NCBI GenBank assembly: GCA_028292145.1
Contig: JAQGMX010000400.1
Location: 1-7,639 of the forward strand
Length of the DNA stretch: 7,639 nt
Direction of reading: 5' to 3'
DNA from: Variovorax sp.
Lineage (GTDB): Bacteria > Pseudomonadota > Gammaproteobacteria > Burkholderiales > Burkholderiaceae_C
This document shows, piece after piece, positions 1-6,113 of this stretch. Below the pieces are notes generated by a model. The model did no database searches, was not told the DNA's origin, and was given only the letters and a program-made list of their open reading frames with translations. Numbering within the stretch: position 1 is the stretch's first letter; every line of letters begins with the position of its first letter. The translations under genes were made by a program, and so were the position numbers.

Positions 1-129
1 CTGTTCCCAGTCCTGCGGACGGTGCGGCCAGCGCAGTTCGGCCGACAGCGCATGCGTGTACTTGAGGTCGGCGGCGGTCATGGGGCGCAGCGTCACGCCG
101 TCGTGGGGTTGTGCGGGCATCGGTGGCAT
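1..129 (-). CDS. GNAT-family N-acetyltransferase, N-terminal fragment (cut by left window edge)
   Basis: Leftward reading frame open from an ATG at 129-127 to the window edge. A second in-frame ATG lies at 120-118, and neither has a clear Shine-Dalgarno sequence, so the start is uncertain by three codons. The visible protein includes 'GVTLRPMTAADL' followed by 'LRWPHRPQDWEQ'. The first segment is the usual opening strand and helix of GNAT acetyltransferases (x-LRPMTxADL). The Trp-Pro-His-Arg...Asp-Trp segment resembles a group of small GNAT proteins common in Burkholderiales, as I remember them. The acetyl-CoA-binding loop (Q/R-x-x-G-x-G/A) would lie beyond the edge and cannot be checked. The family transfers an acetyl group from acetyl-CoA to an amine; the substrate is unknown. 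The gene is divergent from the HAD/transporter operon and about 430 bp from it, so a shared function is possible but not shown. Confidence 0.68.
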   Translation of the reverse strand, partial: MPPMPAQPHDGVTLRPMTAADLKYTHALSAELRWPHRPQDWEQ

Positions 130-517
130 CTTGTGTCGAGTGAAAACTGTCCGGCATCTTGGACGACATCGTCCGGCCGCACCAGCGTCAATCGGGCGTC
201 GAGGACAACTCACAAGGATTGCCCGCCGAGGCCGGGCGTTGCGCAATTCGCTGCGGTACGGACCCCTGTCAACGCATACATATGCTGCGCCTTCTTGCCT
301 AGCATCTGCGCAACTTCACGGTGTTGTCACACTGCCTTGACCATGCAACAAAAGAGTGCTTTTCGATACCGCTGCGACGCATCGAGGTGCATTGGTGCAC
401 GTGCGAGGGGCGGACGGCACGGCATGCCGCCGCCGGCCCCGCAAACCGCAGCTTCGTCGCGGCAAGCGTCTGTTTTCACTACGAAGCAGATGACGCTGCA
501 TGCTGCAATCACTTCGT

Positions 518-523
518 CATAAG
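518..523 (+). promoter_or_regulatory. Possible -10 element for the HAD/transporter operon
   Basis: CATAAG matches the sigma-70 -10 consensus at four of six bases (the central ATAA) and lies in the A/T-richer end of the intergenic region. It would place transcription start near 530, giving a leader of about 28 nt with the ribosome binding site at 544-549. No acceptable -35 hexamer is seen at 16-18 bp upstream; TGAC at 491-494 is too far away. If this is the promoter it is weak or activator-dependent. The inverted repeat GTTG-CAC-CAAC at 527-537 would sit right at the start site. Confidence 0.2.
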
Positions 524-543
524 TTTGTTGCACCAACTCCTTC

Positions 544-549
544 AAGGAA
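544..549 (+). promoter_or_regulatory. Ribosome binding site fixing the HAD gene start
   Basis: AAGGAA ends 8 nt before the ATG at 558. It settles the start against the in-frame open extension that reaches back to 321, which has no such site and shows amino-acid composition unlike a HAD protein. Confidence 0.7.
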
Positions 550-557
550 CCGAAATC

Positions 558-1223
558 ATGGCTTTTCGTCCCAAGTACGTCACGTTCGACTGCTACGGCA
601 CATTGACCCGCTTTCGCATGGGCGAGATGACCCGCGAGCTGTTCGCCGACCGCGTGCCGGCCGAACGCATGGAACAGTTCATCGCCGACTTCACCGCCTA
701 CCGTTTCGACGAGGTGCTGGGTGCATGGCAGCCCTATGAAGTCGTGTTGAAGAACGCGGTGCGCCGTCTTTGCAAGGCCTGGAAGATCCAGTACTTCGAC
801 GCCGACGCCCAGAAGTACTACGACGCCGTGCCGACCTGGGAACCGCATGCAGACGTGCCCGCCGGCCTTGCAAAAGTCGCCAAGGAGATTCCGCTGGTGA
901 TTCTGTCGAACGCGTCGGACGATCAGATCCAGAAGAACGTCGCCATGCTCGGCGCACCGTTCCATCGCGTCTACACGGCGCAGCAGGCACAGGCGTACAA
1001 GCCGCGCCTGAAGGCCTTCGAATACATGCTCGATTCGCTCGGCTGCAATCCGGAAGACGTGCTGCATGTCTCGTCGAGCCTGCGCTACGACCTGATGTCG
1101 GCGGACGACATCGGCATCAAGAACAAGGTGTTCGTGAACCGCGGCCACGGCCCGGGCAACCCGGCCTACAACTACGTCGAGATCGCCGACATCGGCGGCC
1201 TGGCCGGCGTCTGCGGCCTCTGA
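558..1223 (+). CDS. HAD-superfamily hydrolase, haloacid dehalogenase type II group (dehalogenase activity doubtful)
   Basis: 221 aa, normal length for 2-haloacid dehalogenases (about 220-240). The start at 558 is supported by AAGGAA at 544-549, 8 nt upstream. HAD motif I is FDCYGTL with nucleophile Asp11. Motif II is LSNAS at 116-120 (Ser117, Asn118). Motif III is Lys148 in YKP. The motif IV region is VSSSLRYD at 171-178 with Asp178. The L-2-haloacid dehalogenase reaction uses Asp to displace halide from C2, with inversion. Compared from memory with Pseudomonas sp. YL L-DEX, the equivalents of Arg41 (halide binding) and Asn177 appear to be Ile42 and Leu175, so halide release may not be its job. 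The N-terminal cap helices lie around residues 17-95. No signal peptide or membrane segment; cytoplasmic. It is the first gene of the operon, 34 bp ahead of an FAD oxidoreductase and upstream of a Dpp-type importer, which suggests a catabolic role on the imported compound. The superfamily assignment is firm; the substrate is unknown. Confidence 0.9.
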   Translation: MAFRPKYVTFDCYGTLTRFRMGEMTRELFADRVPAERMEQFIADFTAYRFDEVLGAWQPYEVVLKNAVRRLCKAWKIQYFDADAQKYYDAVPTWEPHADVPAGLAKVAKEIPLVILSNASDDQIQKNVAMLGAPFHRVYTAQQAQAYKPRLKAFEYMLDSLGCNPEDVLHVSSSLRYDLMSADDIGIKNKVFVNRGHGPGNPAYNYVEIADIGGLAGVCGL

Positions 1224-1257
1224 TCGTTTCCATCGACCGACCGAAGCACGCGCCTCC

Positions 1258-2550
1258 ATGAAGCTCGATTCCTACTGGACCGATTCGTCCGTCGCCTTCG
1301 TCCCCGCCGCAGCCGAGCTGCCGGCGCAGGTCGACGTCGCGATCGTCGGCGGCGGCTTCACCGGCCTGTCCGCGGCGCTGGCGCTGGCCCGTCGCGGCGC
1401 GAAGGTCGCCGTGCTCGAAGCCGGTTCGCGGGTGGCGGCGGAGGCATCGGGGCGCAACGGCGGCCATGTCAACAACGGCCTGGCGATGGACTACGCGGAG
1501 GTCGCGGCAAAGGTCGGCGTGGAGCGGGCGCGTGCCTGGTATCACGCCTTCGACGACGCAGTCGACACCGTGGCGCGACTGGTGCGCGAAGAAGCAATCG
1601 ACTGCGACTTCCTGCGCCACGGCAAGCTCAAGCTCGCCACCCGGCCGCATCAGCTCGACACGCTGCGCCGTGCAGCCGATCTGCTGGCCAAGGACGGCGT
1701 CGATGGCGACATCGAGATCCTCGATGCCGATCGCGTGCGTGCGGAAGTCCAGAGCGAACGCTTCCACGGCGGCATGCTCTACCGGCGCAGCGCGCAGATG
1801 CACATGGGCCGTTTCGCGCAGGGACTGGCCGCCGCAGCCGAGCGGCAGGGCGCGCAGATTCACACCGGCGCCGAAGTGCAGCGCCTGGAGCGCGTCGGCC
1901 GCACGCACGTGCACCGGCTGCACACCGCGCGCGGCACTGTGACAGCGCAGCAGGTGCTGCTGGCGACCGGTGCGAGCCGGCATGGCGGCTACGGCAGCTT
2001 CGGCTGGCTGCGACGGCGCATCGTGCCGGTCGGCAGCTTCATCGTCGTCACCGAGCCGCTGGGCGCCGAGCGCGCACAGGCGCTGCTCGCGGCCCGCCGC
2101 ACCTACACGACGGTGGCGAACATCCACCACTACTTTCGGCTGACGGCCGACCACCGGCTGGTGTTCGGCGGCCGTGCGCGCTTCGCCATCTCCAGCCCGC
2201 AATCGGATGCCAAGAGCGGCGAGATCCTTCGCCAGGGCATGGCCGGAACCTTTCCGCAGCTCGGGCCCGTGCGCATCGACTACTGCTGGGGCGGTCTGGT
2301 CGACATGACGCAGGACCGCCTGCCGCATGCCGGCGAGCGCGACGGCCTCTACTACGCCACCGGCTACAGCGGCCACGGCACGCAGATGTCGGTCCATATG
2401 GGCCAGCGCATGGCCGATGTGATGGGCGGTGACCCATCGGCCAACCCGTGGCGCGACCGCGACTGGCCGGCCATTCCGGGCCACCTCGGTCCGCCGTGGT
2501 TCCTGCCTTTCGTCGGCGCTTACTACACGCTCAAGGACAAGCTGGCCTGA
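1258..2550 (+). CDS. FAD-dependent amine/amino-acid oxidoreductase (DadA/PuuB type, DAO family)
   Basis: 430 aa, typical for this family. The dinucleotide-binding fold is at the N-terminus: VAIVGGGFTG at about 27-36 with GxGxxG, and the ribose-binding acid in VLEAG at about 52-56. It is followed by ASGRNGGH (about 63-70), a motif typical of gamma-glutamylputrescine oxidase-like proteins. The substrate domain covers roughly 90-340. The C-terminal FAD-contacting segment is YYATGYSGHGTQM (about 365-377), preceded by WGG...TQDRLPHAG (about 345-360). The tail NPWRDRDWPAIPGH and WFLPFVGAYYTLKD also resembles PuuB-like proteins. The family oxidises a C-N bond of an amine or amino acid, giving an imine that hydrolyses to aldehyde or keto acid plus ammonia or amine, with electrons passing to O2 or the quinone pool. 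No signal peptide, so cytoplasmic or membrane-associated. The start at 1258 lies 34 bp after the HAD stop and has no clear Shine-Dalgarno, so it may depend on translational coupling. The true substrate is unknown; PuuB itself should not be assumed. Confidence 0.9.
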   Translation: MKLDSYWTDSSVAFVPAAAELPAQVDVAIVGGGFTGLSAALALARRGAKVAVLEAGSRVAAEASGRNGGHVNNGLAMDYAEVAAKVGVERARAWYHAFDDAVDTVARLVREEAIDCDFLRHGKLKLATRPHQLDTLRRAADLLAKDGVDGDIEILDADRVRAEVQSERFHGGMLYRRSAQMHMGRFAQGLAAAAERQGAQIHTGAEVQRLERVGRTHVHRLHTARGTVTAQQVLLATGASRHGGYGSFGWLRRRIVPVGSFIVVTEPLGAERAQALLAARRTYTTVANIHHYFRLTADHRLVFGGRARFAISSPQSDAKSGEILRQGMAGTFPQLGPVRIDYCWGGLVDMTQDRLPHAGERDGLYYATGYSGHGTQMSVHMGQRMADVMGGDPSANPWRDRDWPAIPGHLGPPWFLPFVGAYYTLKDKLA

Positions 2551-2630
2551 CACATGCGTCGCCGGCACCACGCCTCCCGCTTTCTTTCCCGTCCCACGTT
2601 TTCTCAACTCGATCTATCAGGAGTCCCATC
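2551..2630 (+). other. 80-bp intra-operon leader with pyrimidine-rich tract before the binding-protein gene
   Basis: This is the largest gap inside the operon. Positions 2571-2606 are strongly pyrimidine-rich, with only about five purines in 36 bases. No stable hairpin or terminator is seen. A strong AGGAG ribosome binding site follows at 2619-2623. Binding-protein genes of ABC importers are often expressed more highly than their neighbours, so this leader may host RNA processing or small-RNA control; that is inference only. Confidence 0.35.
2619..2623 (+). promoter_or_regulatory. Strong ribosome binding site of the binding-protein gene
   Basis: AGGAG with a 7-nt spacer to the ATG at 2631. 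It is one of the two best Shine-Dalgarno sites in the window (the other is AGGAG at 5219-5223) and contrasts with the FAD oxidoreductase, which has none. This fits higher synthesis of the periplasmic receptor. Confidence 0.75.
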
Positions 2631-4253
2631 ATGAGCGACAGCAGCAACAAGAGCTTCGAAAAGCTCGTCGGTCCCGGCGAAAGCATGCGTGTGATGGAGT
2701 CGCTCAAGCGCGGCGCCTCGCGTCGCGACATCCTTGCGATGCTGATGGCGGGCGGCATGCAGGCCACGCTCGCTGGCGGCCTGGCCGGCGTGGCGATGAC
2801 TGCCCATGCGCAGACGCCACGCCGCGGCGGCAAGATCCGCGTGGCGGCTGCCACGGCTGCGGTGACCGACACGCTCGATCCGGCCAAGCAATCGAACCAG
2901 GCCGACTACGTGCGCTGCAACATGGTCTACAACAGCCTGACGACGCTCGACGGCAGCCTGACGCCGCAGCCGTCGCTGGCCGAATCGTTCTCCACCAAAG
3001 ATGCCAAGACCTGGGTTTTCGCTTTGCGCAAGGGCGTCGTGTTCCATGACGGCAAGGCGCTGGCGCCGGCCGACGTCGTCTTCTCGCTGATGCGCCACAA
3101 GGATGCGGCCACCGCCTCCAAGGCGAAGGTGCTGGCCGACCAGATCGAAAGCGTGACGGCCAGCGGTCCGAACGAAGTCACCGTGGTGCTGACCGCGCCG
3201 AATGCCGACCTGCCGGTCATCGTCGGCACCTTCCACTTCCACATCGTCAAGGACGGCACCACCGACTTCACCGCCGGCATCGGCACCGGTCCGTACAAGC
3301 TCAAGGAATTCAAGCCGGGCGTGCGTTCGGTCGTGGTGCGCAACGAGGCGTACTGGAAGCCAGGCAAGCCGTATCTGGACGAGATCGAATTCGTCGGCAT
3401 CGGCGACGACAGCGCGCGCGTCAACGCGCTGCTGTCGGGCGGCATGGACCTGGTGGCCTCGGTCAACCCGCGCGCCGTCGAGCGCGTCAAGGGCACGCCG
3501 GGCTACGAGATCTTCACGACCAAGTCCGGCCAGTACTCCGACCTGATCATGCGCAAGGACACCGGTCCGGGCACCAACAACGACTTCGCGCTGGCGATGA
3601 AGTACATGCTCGACCGCGAGCAGATGAAGAAGACGATCGCGCTCGACTATGCCGTGGTCGCCAACGACCAGCCGATCGACCCGACCAACCGGTTCTATTT
3701 CGCCGGTTTGCCGCAACGTCCGTTCGACCTCGACAAGGCCAAGTTCCACCTGCAGAAGTCCGGTTTCTCGGGCAAGGTTCCGATGGTGGTGTCGCCGGCT
3801 GCGATGTACTCGGTGGAAACCGCGCTGCTGATGCAGCAGTCGGGCCAGCGCATCGGTCTGGACATCGACATCAAGCGCATGCCGGCCGAGGGCTATTGGT
3901 CGACGCACTGGCTCAACAGCCCGGTCGGTTTCGGCAACGTCAATCCGCGCCCGAGCGCCGACGTGCTGCTCACGCAGTTCTTCAAGTCCGACGCCGCTTG
4001 GAACGAATCTCGCTACAAGAGCGAACGGTTCGACCAGCTGCTGCTCGCTTCGCGTGCGGAGACCGACCTGGCCAAGCGCAAGCAGATGTATGCCGACATG
4101 CAGACCATGATCCACAACGAATCCGGCATCGGCATCCCGCTGTTCCTCACCAGCATCGATGGCCATTCGTCCAAGCTCAAGGGCCTGTCGCCGATCCCGC
4201 TTGGCGGCCTGATGGGCTATTCGTTCGCTGAAAACGTCTGGCTGGAAGCCTGA
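2631..4253 (+). CDS. Periplasmic substrate-binding protein of a peptide/opine-class ABC importer (SBP_bac_5)
   Basis: 540 aa, in the normal range for DppA/OppA-class proteins. The start at 2631 is chosen for AGGAG at 2619-2623 (7-nt spacing); an upstream in-frame extension to 2448 overlaps the previous gene and is not credible. N-terminus: a polar stretch of about 28 residues, then SRRDIL (Arg31-Arg32), a hydrophobic Ala/Gly/Met-rich core (about 35-57), and a likely signal peptidase I site AHA-Q at 58-61. The paired arginines suggest Tat rather than Sec export. The mature protein begins with GGKIRVA, and residues 117-153 (AES...LRKGVVFHDGK...DVVFS) match the SBP_bac_5 signature region. It captures the substrate in the periplasm and delivers it to the two permeases encoded next. 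The family binds peptides, opines, nickel, glutathione and other solutes, so the ligand cannot be read from this. Its stop is 4 nt from the next start, so the genes are cotranscribed. Confidence 0.94.
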   Translation: MSDSSNKSFEKLVGPGESMRVMESLKRGASRRDILAMLMAGGMQATLAGGLAGVAMTAHAQTPRRGGKIRVAAATAAVTDTLDPAKQSNQADYVRCNMVYNSLTTLDGSLTPQPSLAESFSTKDAKTWVFALRKGVVFHDGKALAPADVVFSLMRHKDAATASKAKVLADQIESVTASGPNEVTVVLTAPNADLPVIVGTFHFHIVKDGTTDFTAGIGTGPYKLKEFKPGVRSVVVRNEAYWKPGKPYLDEIEFVGIGDDSARVNALLSGGMDLVASVNPRAVERVKGTPGYEIFTTKSGQYSDLIMRKDTGPGTNNDFALAMKYMLDREQMKKTIALDYAVVANDQPIDPTNRFYFAGLPQRPFDLDKAKFHLQKSGFSGKVPMVVSPAAMYSVETALLMQQSGQRIGLDIDIKRMPAEGYWSTHWLNSPVGFGNVNPRPSADVLLTQFFKSDAAWNESRYKSERFDQLLLASRAETDLAKRKQMYADMQTMIHNESGIGIPLFLTSIDGHSSKLKGLSPIPLGGLMGYSFAENVWLEA

Positions 4254-4257
4254 CACC

Positions 4258-5214
4258 ATGAACCTCGTGATCCTGAAGCTCCTCGCGCAGCGCGTGGCGA
4301 TGGCCCTGGTCTCGCTGCTCGTCGTGTCGGCGATCGTCTTCGCGATCACGTCGGTGCTGCCGGGCGACGCCGCGCAGGAGCAGCTCGGCCAGGACGCCAC
4401 GCCGGTGGCGCTTTCCGCGCTGCGTGCGCAGATGGGCCTGGACGTGCCGGCGCCGGTGCGCTATCTGCGCTGGCTCGGCGGTCTGCTGCAAGGCGACTCT
4501 GGCCTGTCGATCACCACGCAGATTCCGGTGCGCGAACTGGTGGCCAGCCGGCTGCCGAATTCACTGCTGCTGGCCGCGGTGACGGCTTTTTTCTCTGTGC
4601 CCATCGCGCTCGCGTTGGGCATTTCTTCGGCCGTGTGGCGCGGCTCCTGGTTCGACCGCATCGTGTCGACCACGGCGGTTGGCGTCGTGTCGGTGCCGGA
4701 GTTTCTGGTGGCGACGCTGGCGGTGCTGGTGTTCGCGGTCAAGCTGCGCTGGCTGCCGGCCCTTTCATATGCCAGCGACATCGATTCGGTCGGGCAGATG
4801 CTGCGCGCCTTCGCGATGCCGGTGCTGAGCCTGTGCTGCGTGATCATCGCGCAGATGATGCGCATGACGCGCGCAGCGGTCATCGATCAGCTCGAGGCGC
4901 CGTACATCGAGATGGTGCGGCTCAAGGGCGCGTCGCCGATGCGGATGGTGCTGGCGCATGCGCTGCCCAATGCGGTCGGGCCTATCGCCAACGCGGTTGC
5001 GCTGAGCCTCTCCTACCTGCTGGGCGGCGTGATCATCGTCGAGACCATCTTCAATTACCCGGGCATCGCCAAGCTGATGATCGACGGCGTGTCGCAGCGC
5101 GACATGCCGCTGGTGCAGACCTGCGCAATGATCTTCTGCGCCGCCTACCTGATGCTCGTGACACTGGCGGACGTGTGCGGCATCCTCGCCAATCCGCGCC
5201 TTCGCCACCGTTGA
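4258..5214 (+). CDS. ABC importer inner-membrane permease, DppB/OppB type
   Basis: 318 aa, standard for DppB-class subunits. The protein starts with a basic end and a first membrane helix (about 11-33), a periplasmic segment (about 35-95, including the usual GLDxPxPVRYLRWL), then five further helices at about 101-124, 136-162, 187-205, 242-263 and 288-310. The cytoplasmic EAA loop, which docks on the ATPase, is at 216-239 (YIEMVRLKGAS...LAHALPNA). The late segment VETIFNYPGI (261-270) is also typical of this subunit. It forms the translocation path together with the DppC-type permease encoded next. The start at 4258 has GGAAG at 4244-4248 inside the end of the binding-protein gene; the gap is 4 nt, so translational coupling is likely. 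The upstream Ala/Arg-rich frames are shadows. Confidence 0.95.
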   Translation: MNLVILKLLAQRVAMALVSLLVVSAIVFAITSVLPGDAAQEQLGQDATPVALSALRAQMGLDVPAPVRYLRWLGGLLQGDSGLSITTQIPVRELVASRLPNSLLLAAVTAFFSVPIALALGISSAVWRGSWFDRIVSTTAVGVVSVPEFLVATLAVLVFAVKLRWLPALSYASDIDSVGQMLRAFAMPVLSLCCVIIAQMMRMTRAAVIDQLEAPYIEMVRLKGASPMRMVLAHALPNAVGPIANAVALSLSYLLGGVIIVETIFNYPGIAKLMIDGVSQRDMPLVQTCAMIFCAAYLMLVTLADVCGILANPRLRHR

Positions 5215-5218
5215 AAAC

Positions 5219-5223
5219 AGGAG
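5219..5223 (+). promoter_or_regulatory. Ribosome binding site of the DppC-type permease gene
   Basis: AGGAG with an 8-nt spacer to the ATG at 5232. It lies wholly in the 17-nt gap after the DppB-type stop at 5212-5214, and it decides the start, because the frame is open far upstream inside the previous gene. Confidence 0.7.
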
Positions 5224-5231
5224 ACTCGCTC

Positions 5232-6113
5232 ATGGAATCCCTTGCTCCTGTCGCTGTACCAGCGGTACCCTCGCGCACCGGCCGGTCGATGCGCTGGTTC
5301 GGCCGCTTCGGCGTGTCGGGCTTGCTCGGCATCGTCGTGCTGCTTTTCTGGGCACTGGCCGCGCTGTTCGGCCCTTCCCTGCTCGCACGCGGCTTTGTCG
5401 GTGCTGGCAGCGCCCAGGTTTTCGCGCCGATGAGTTCGGCGCACTGGCTTGGCACCGACTATCTCGGGCGCGACATGCTGGTGCGCGTCATCGACGGCGC
5501 GCGCTTCACGGTTGGCGTCGCGTTCGGCGCGACGCTCCTGGCGAGCGGCCTGGGCACCACGCTCGCACTGTTCGCCGCGGCGAGCAGCAGCTGGGTCGAC
5601 AGCGCGATCAGCCGCTGCCTCGACACGCTGACCGCGATCCCGAGCAAGATGTTCGCGCTGATCATGGTCGCTGGATTCGGCTCCTCGGTCGGCATGCTGA
5701 TCTGCATCGCGGCGCTCATCTACATTCCCGGTGCCTACCGCATCGCGCGTTCGCTGGCCGTGAACATCAACGCGCTCGACTACGTGACTGTGGCCCGTGC
5801 ACGCGGCGAGGGCAAGCTCTACGTGATGCTGCGCGAGATATTGCCCAATATCGTGAGCCCGATGCTGGCCGACCTCGGCCTGCGTTTCGTCTACATCGTG
5901 CTGCTGCTGGCCGGCCTGAGCTTCCTCGGCCTGGGTCTGCAGCCGCCGGCAGCCGACTGGGGCTCGCTGGTGCGCGAGAACATCGGCGCGCTGGCCGACG
6001 CCGGTTCCTCGGTGATCGCCCCGGCCATCGCCATCGCGAGCCTGACCATCGCGGTCAATCTCGTCATCGACAACCTGCCGGGCCGTGCGGCCCGCGAAAA
6101 GGGAGCACGCTGA
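5232..6113 (+). CDS. ABC importer inner-membrane permease, DppC/OppC type
   Basis: 293 aa, normal for DppC-class subunits. The start at 5232 is supported by AGGAG at 5219-5223 (8-nt spacing), just after the upstream stop. The N-terminus is cytoplasmic and partly basic (residues 1-27), then the first helix (about 28-50). The hallmark LGTDYLGRD is at 73-81. Four more helices lie at about 93-118, 140-163, 208-236 and 258-280. The EAA loop is at 184-207 (YVTVARARGEG...EILPNI), and LSFLGLGLQPPAADWG (229-244) is the conserved C-terminal segment of the family. It ends with the usual short charged tail. It pairs with the DppB-type permease as a heterodimer. Its stop overlaps the ATPase start by one base (TGATG at 6111-6115), a classic arrangement for coupled translation. 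Confidence 0.95.
   Translation: MESLAPVAVPAVPSRTGRSMRWFGRFGVSGLLGIVVLLFWALAALFGPSLLARGFVGAGSAQVFAPMSSAHWLGTDYLGRDMLVRVIDGARFTVGVAFGATLLASGLGTTLALFAAASSSWVDSAISRCLDTLTAIPSKMFALIMVAGFGSSVGMLICIAALIYIPGAYRIARSLAVNINALDYVTVARARGEGKLYVMLREILPNIVSPMLADLGLRFVYIVLLLAGLSFLGLGLQPPAADWGSLVRENIGALADAGSSVIAPAIAIASLTIAVNLVIDNLPGRAAREKGAR

Larger units (their letters stand above)
130..557. other. Divergent intergenic region with short repeats, no gene seen
   Basis: About 430 bp between the leftward acetyltransferase and the rightward HAD gene, visibly richer in A/T than the flanking genes. It must carry the promoters of both units. Visible elements: a 9-bp direct repeat GGCATCTTG at 125-133 and 153-161; an inverted repeat GGACGA-CA-TCGTCC at 161-174; an inverted repeat GCATA-CA-TATGC at 274-285; GTGT-TGTC-ACAC at 321-332; palindromes GCACGTGC at 397-404 and CGGCATGCCG at 420-429; and GTTG-CAC-CAAC at 527-537. 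A perfect minus-strand -35 hexamer TTGACA lies at 272-267, but no good -10 follows it. A plus-strand TTGACC at 337-342 also lacks a good -10 at normal spacing. Any of the inverted repeats could be a regulator site; none matches an operator I can name with confidence. The HAD frame stays open upstream to 321, but this looks like chance. Confidence 0.6.

Noticed and set aside
337..365. Plus-strand TTGACC at 337-342 as the -35 of an operon promoter.
   Set aside because: At a 17-bp spacer the -10 position reads TTTTCG, a poor match, and the start would lie almost 190 nt before the HAD gene.
420..429. Palindrome CGGCATGCCG as part of a terminator hairpin.
   Set aside because: It has no loop and no following T-run, and it lies upstream of a gene start, so it does not fit a rho-independent terminator.
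321..557. The HAD reading frame stays open for 79 more codons upstream, suggesting a longer protein with an N-terminal extension.
   Set aside because: The added residues do not resemble a HAD cap or a signal peptide, the family starts just before the FDxYGT motif, and a good ribosome binding site serves the ATG at 558.
1117..2607. Long minus-strand open frame of 496 codons opposite the FAD oxidoreductase.
   Set aside because: Its product is rich in Arg, Ala, His and Val with no family motif, as expected for the antisense of GC-rich coding DNA; the plus strand encodes a clear FAD enzyme.
4251..4260. The TGACACCATG junction as a possible frameshift or gene-fusion point.
   Set aside because: Both flanking proteins are full-length with proper family ends; it is a normal tight operon junction.
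2604..4400. Minus-strand open frame of 598 codons opposite the binding protein.
   Set aside because: The composition is typical of an antisense shadow and it spans the boundary of two well-supported plus-strand genes.
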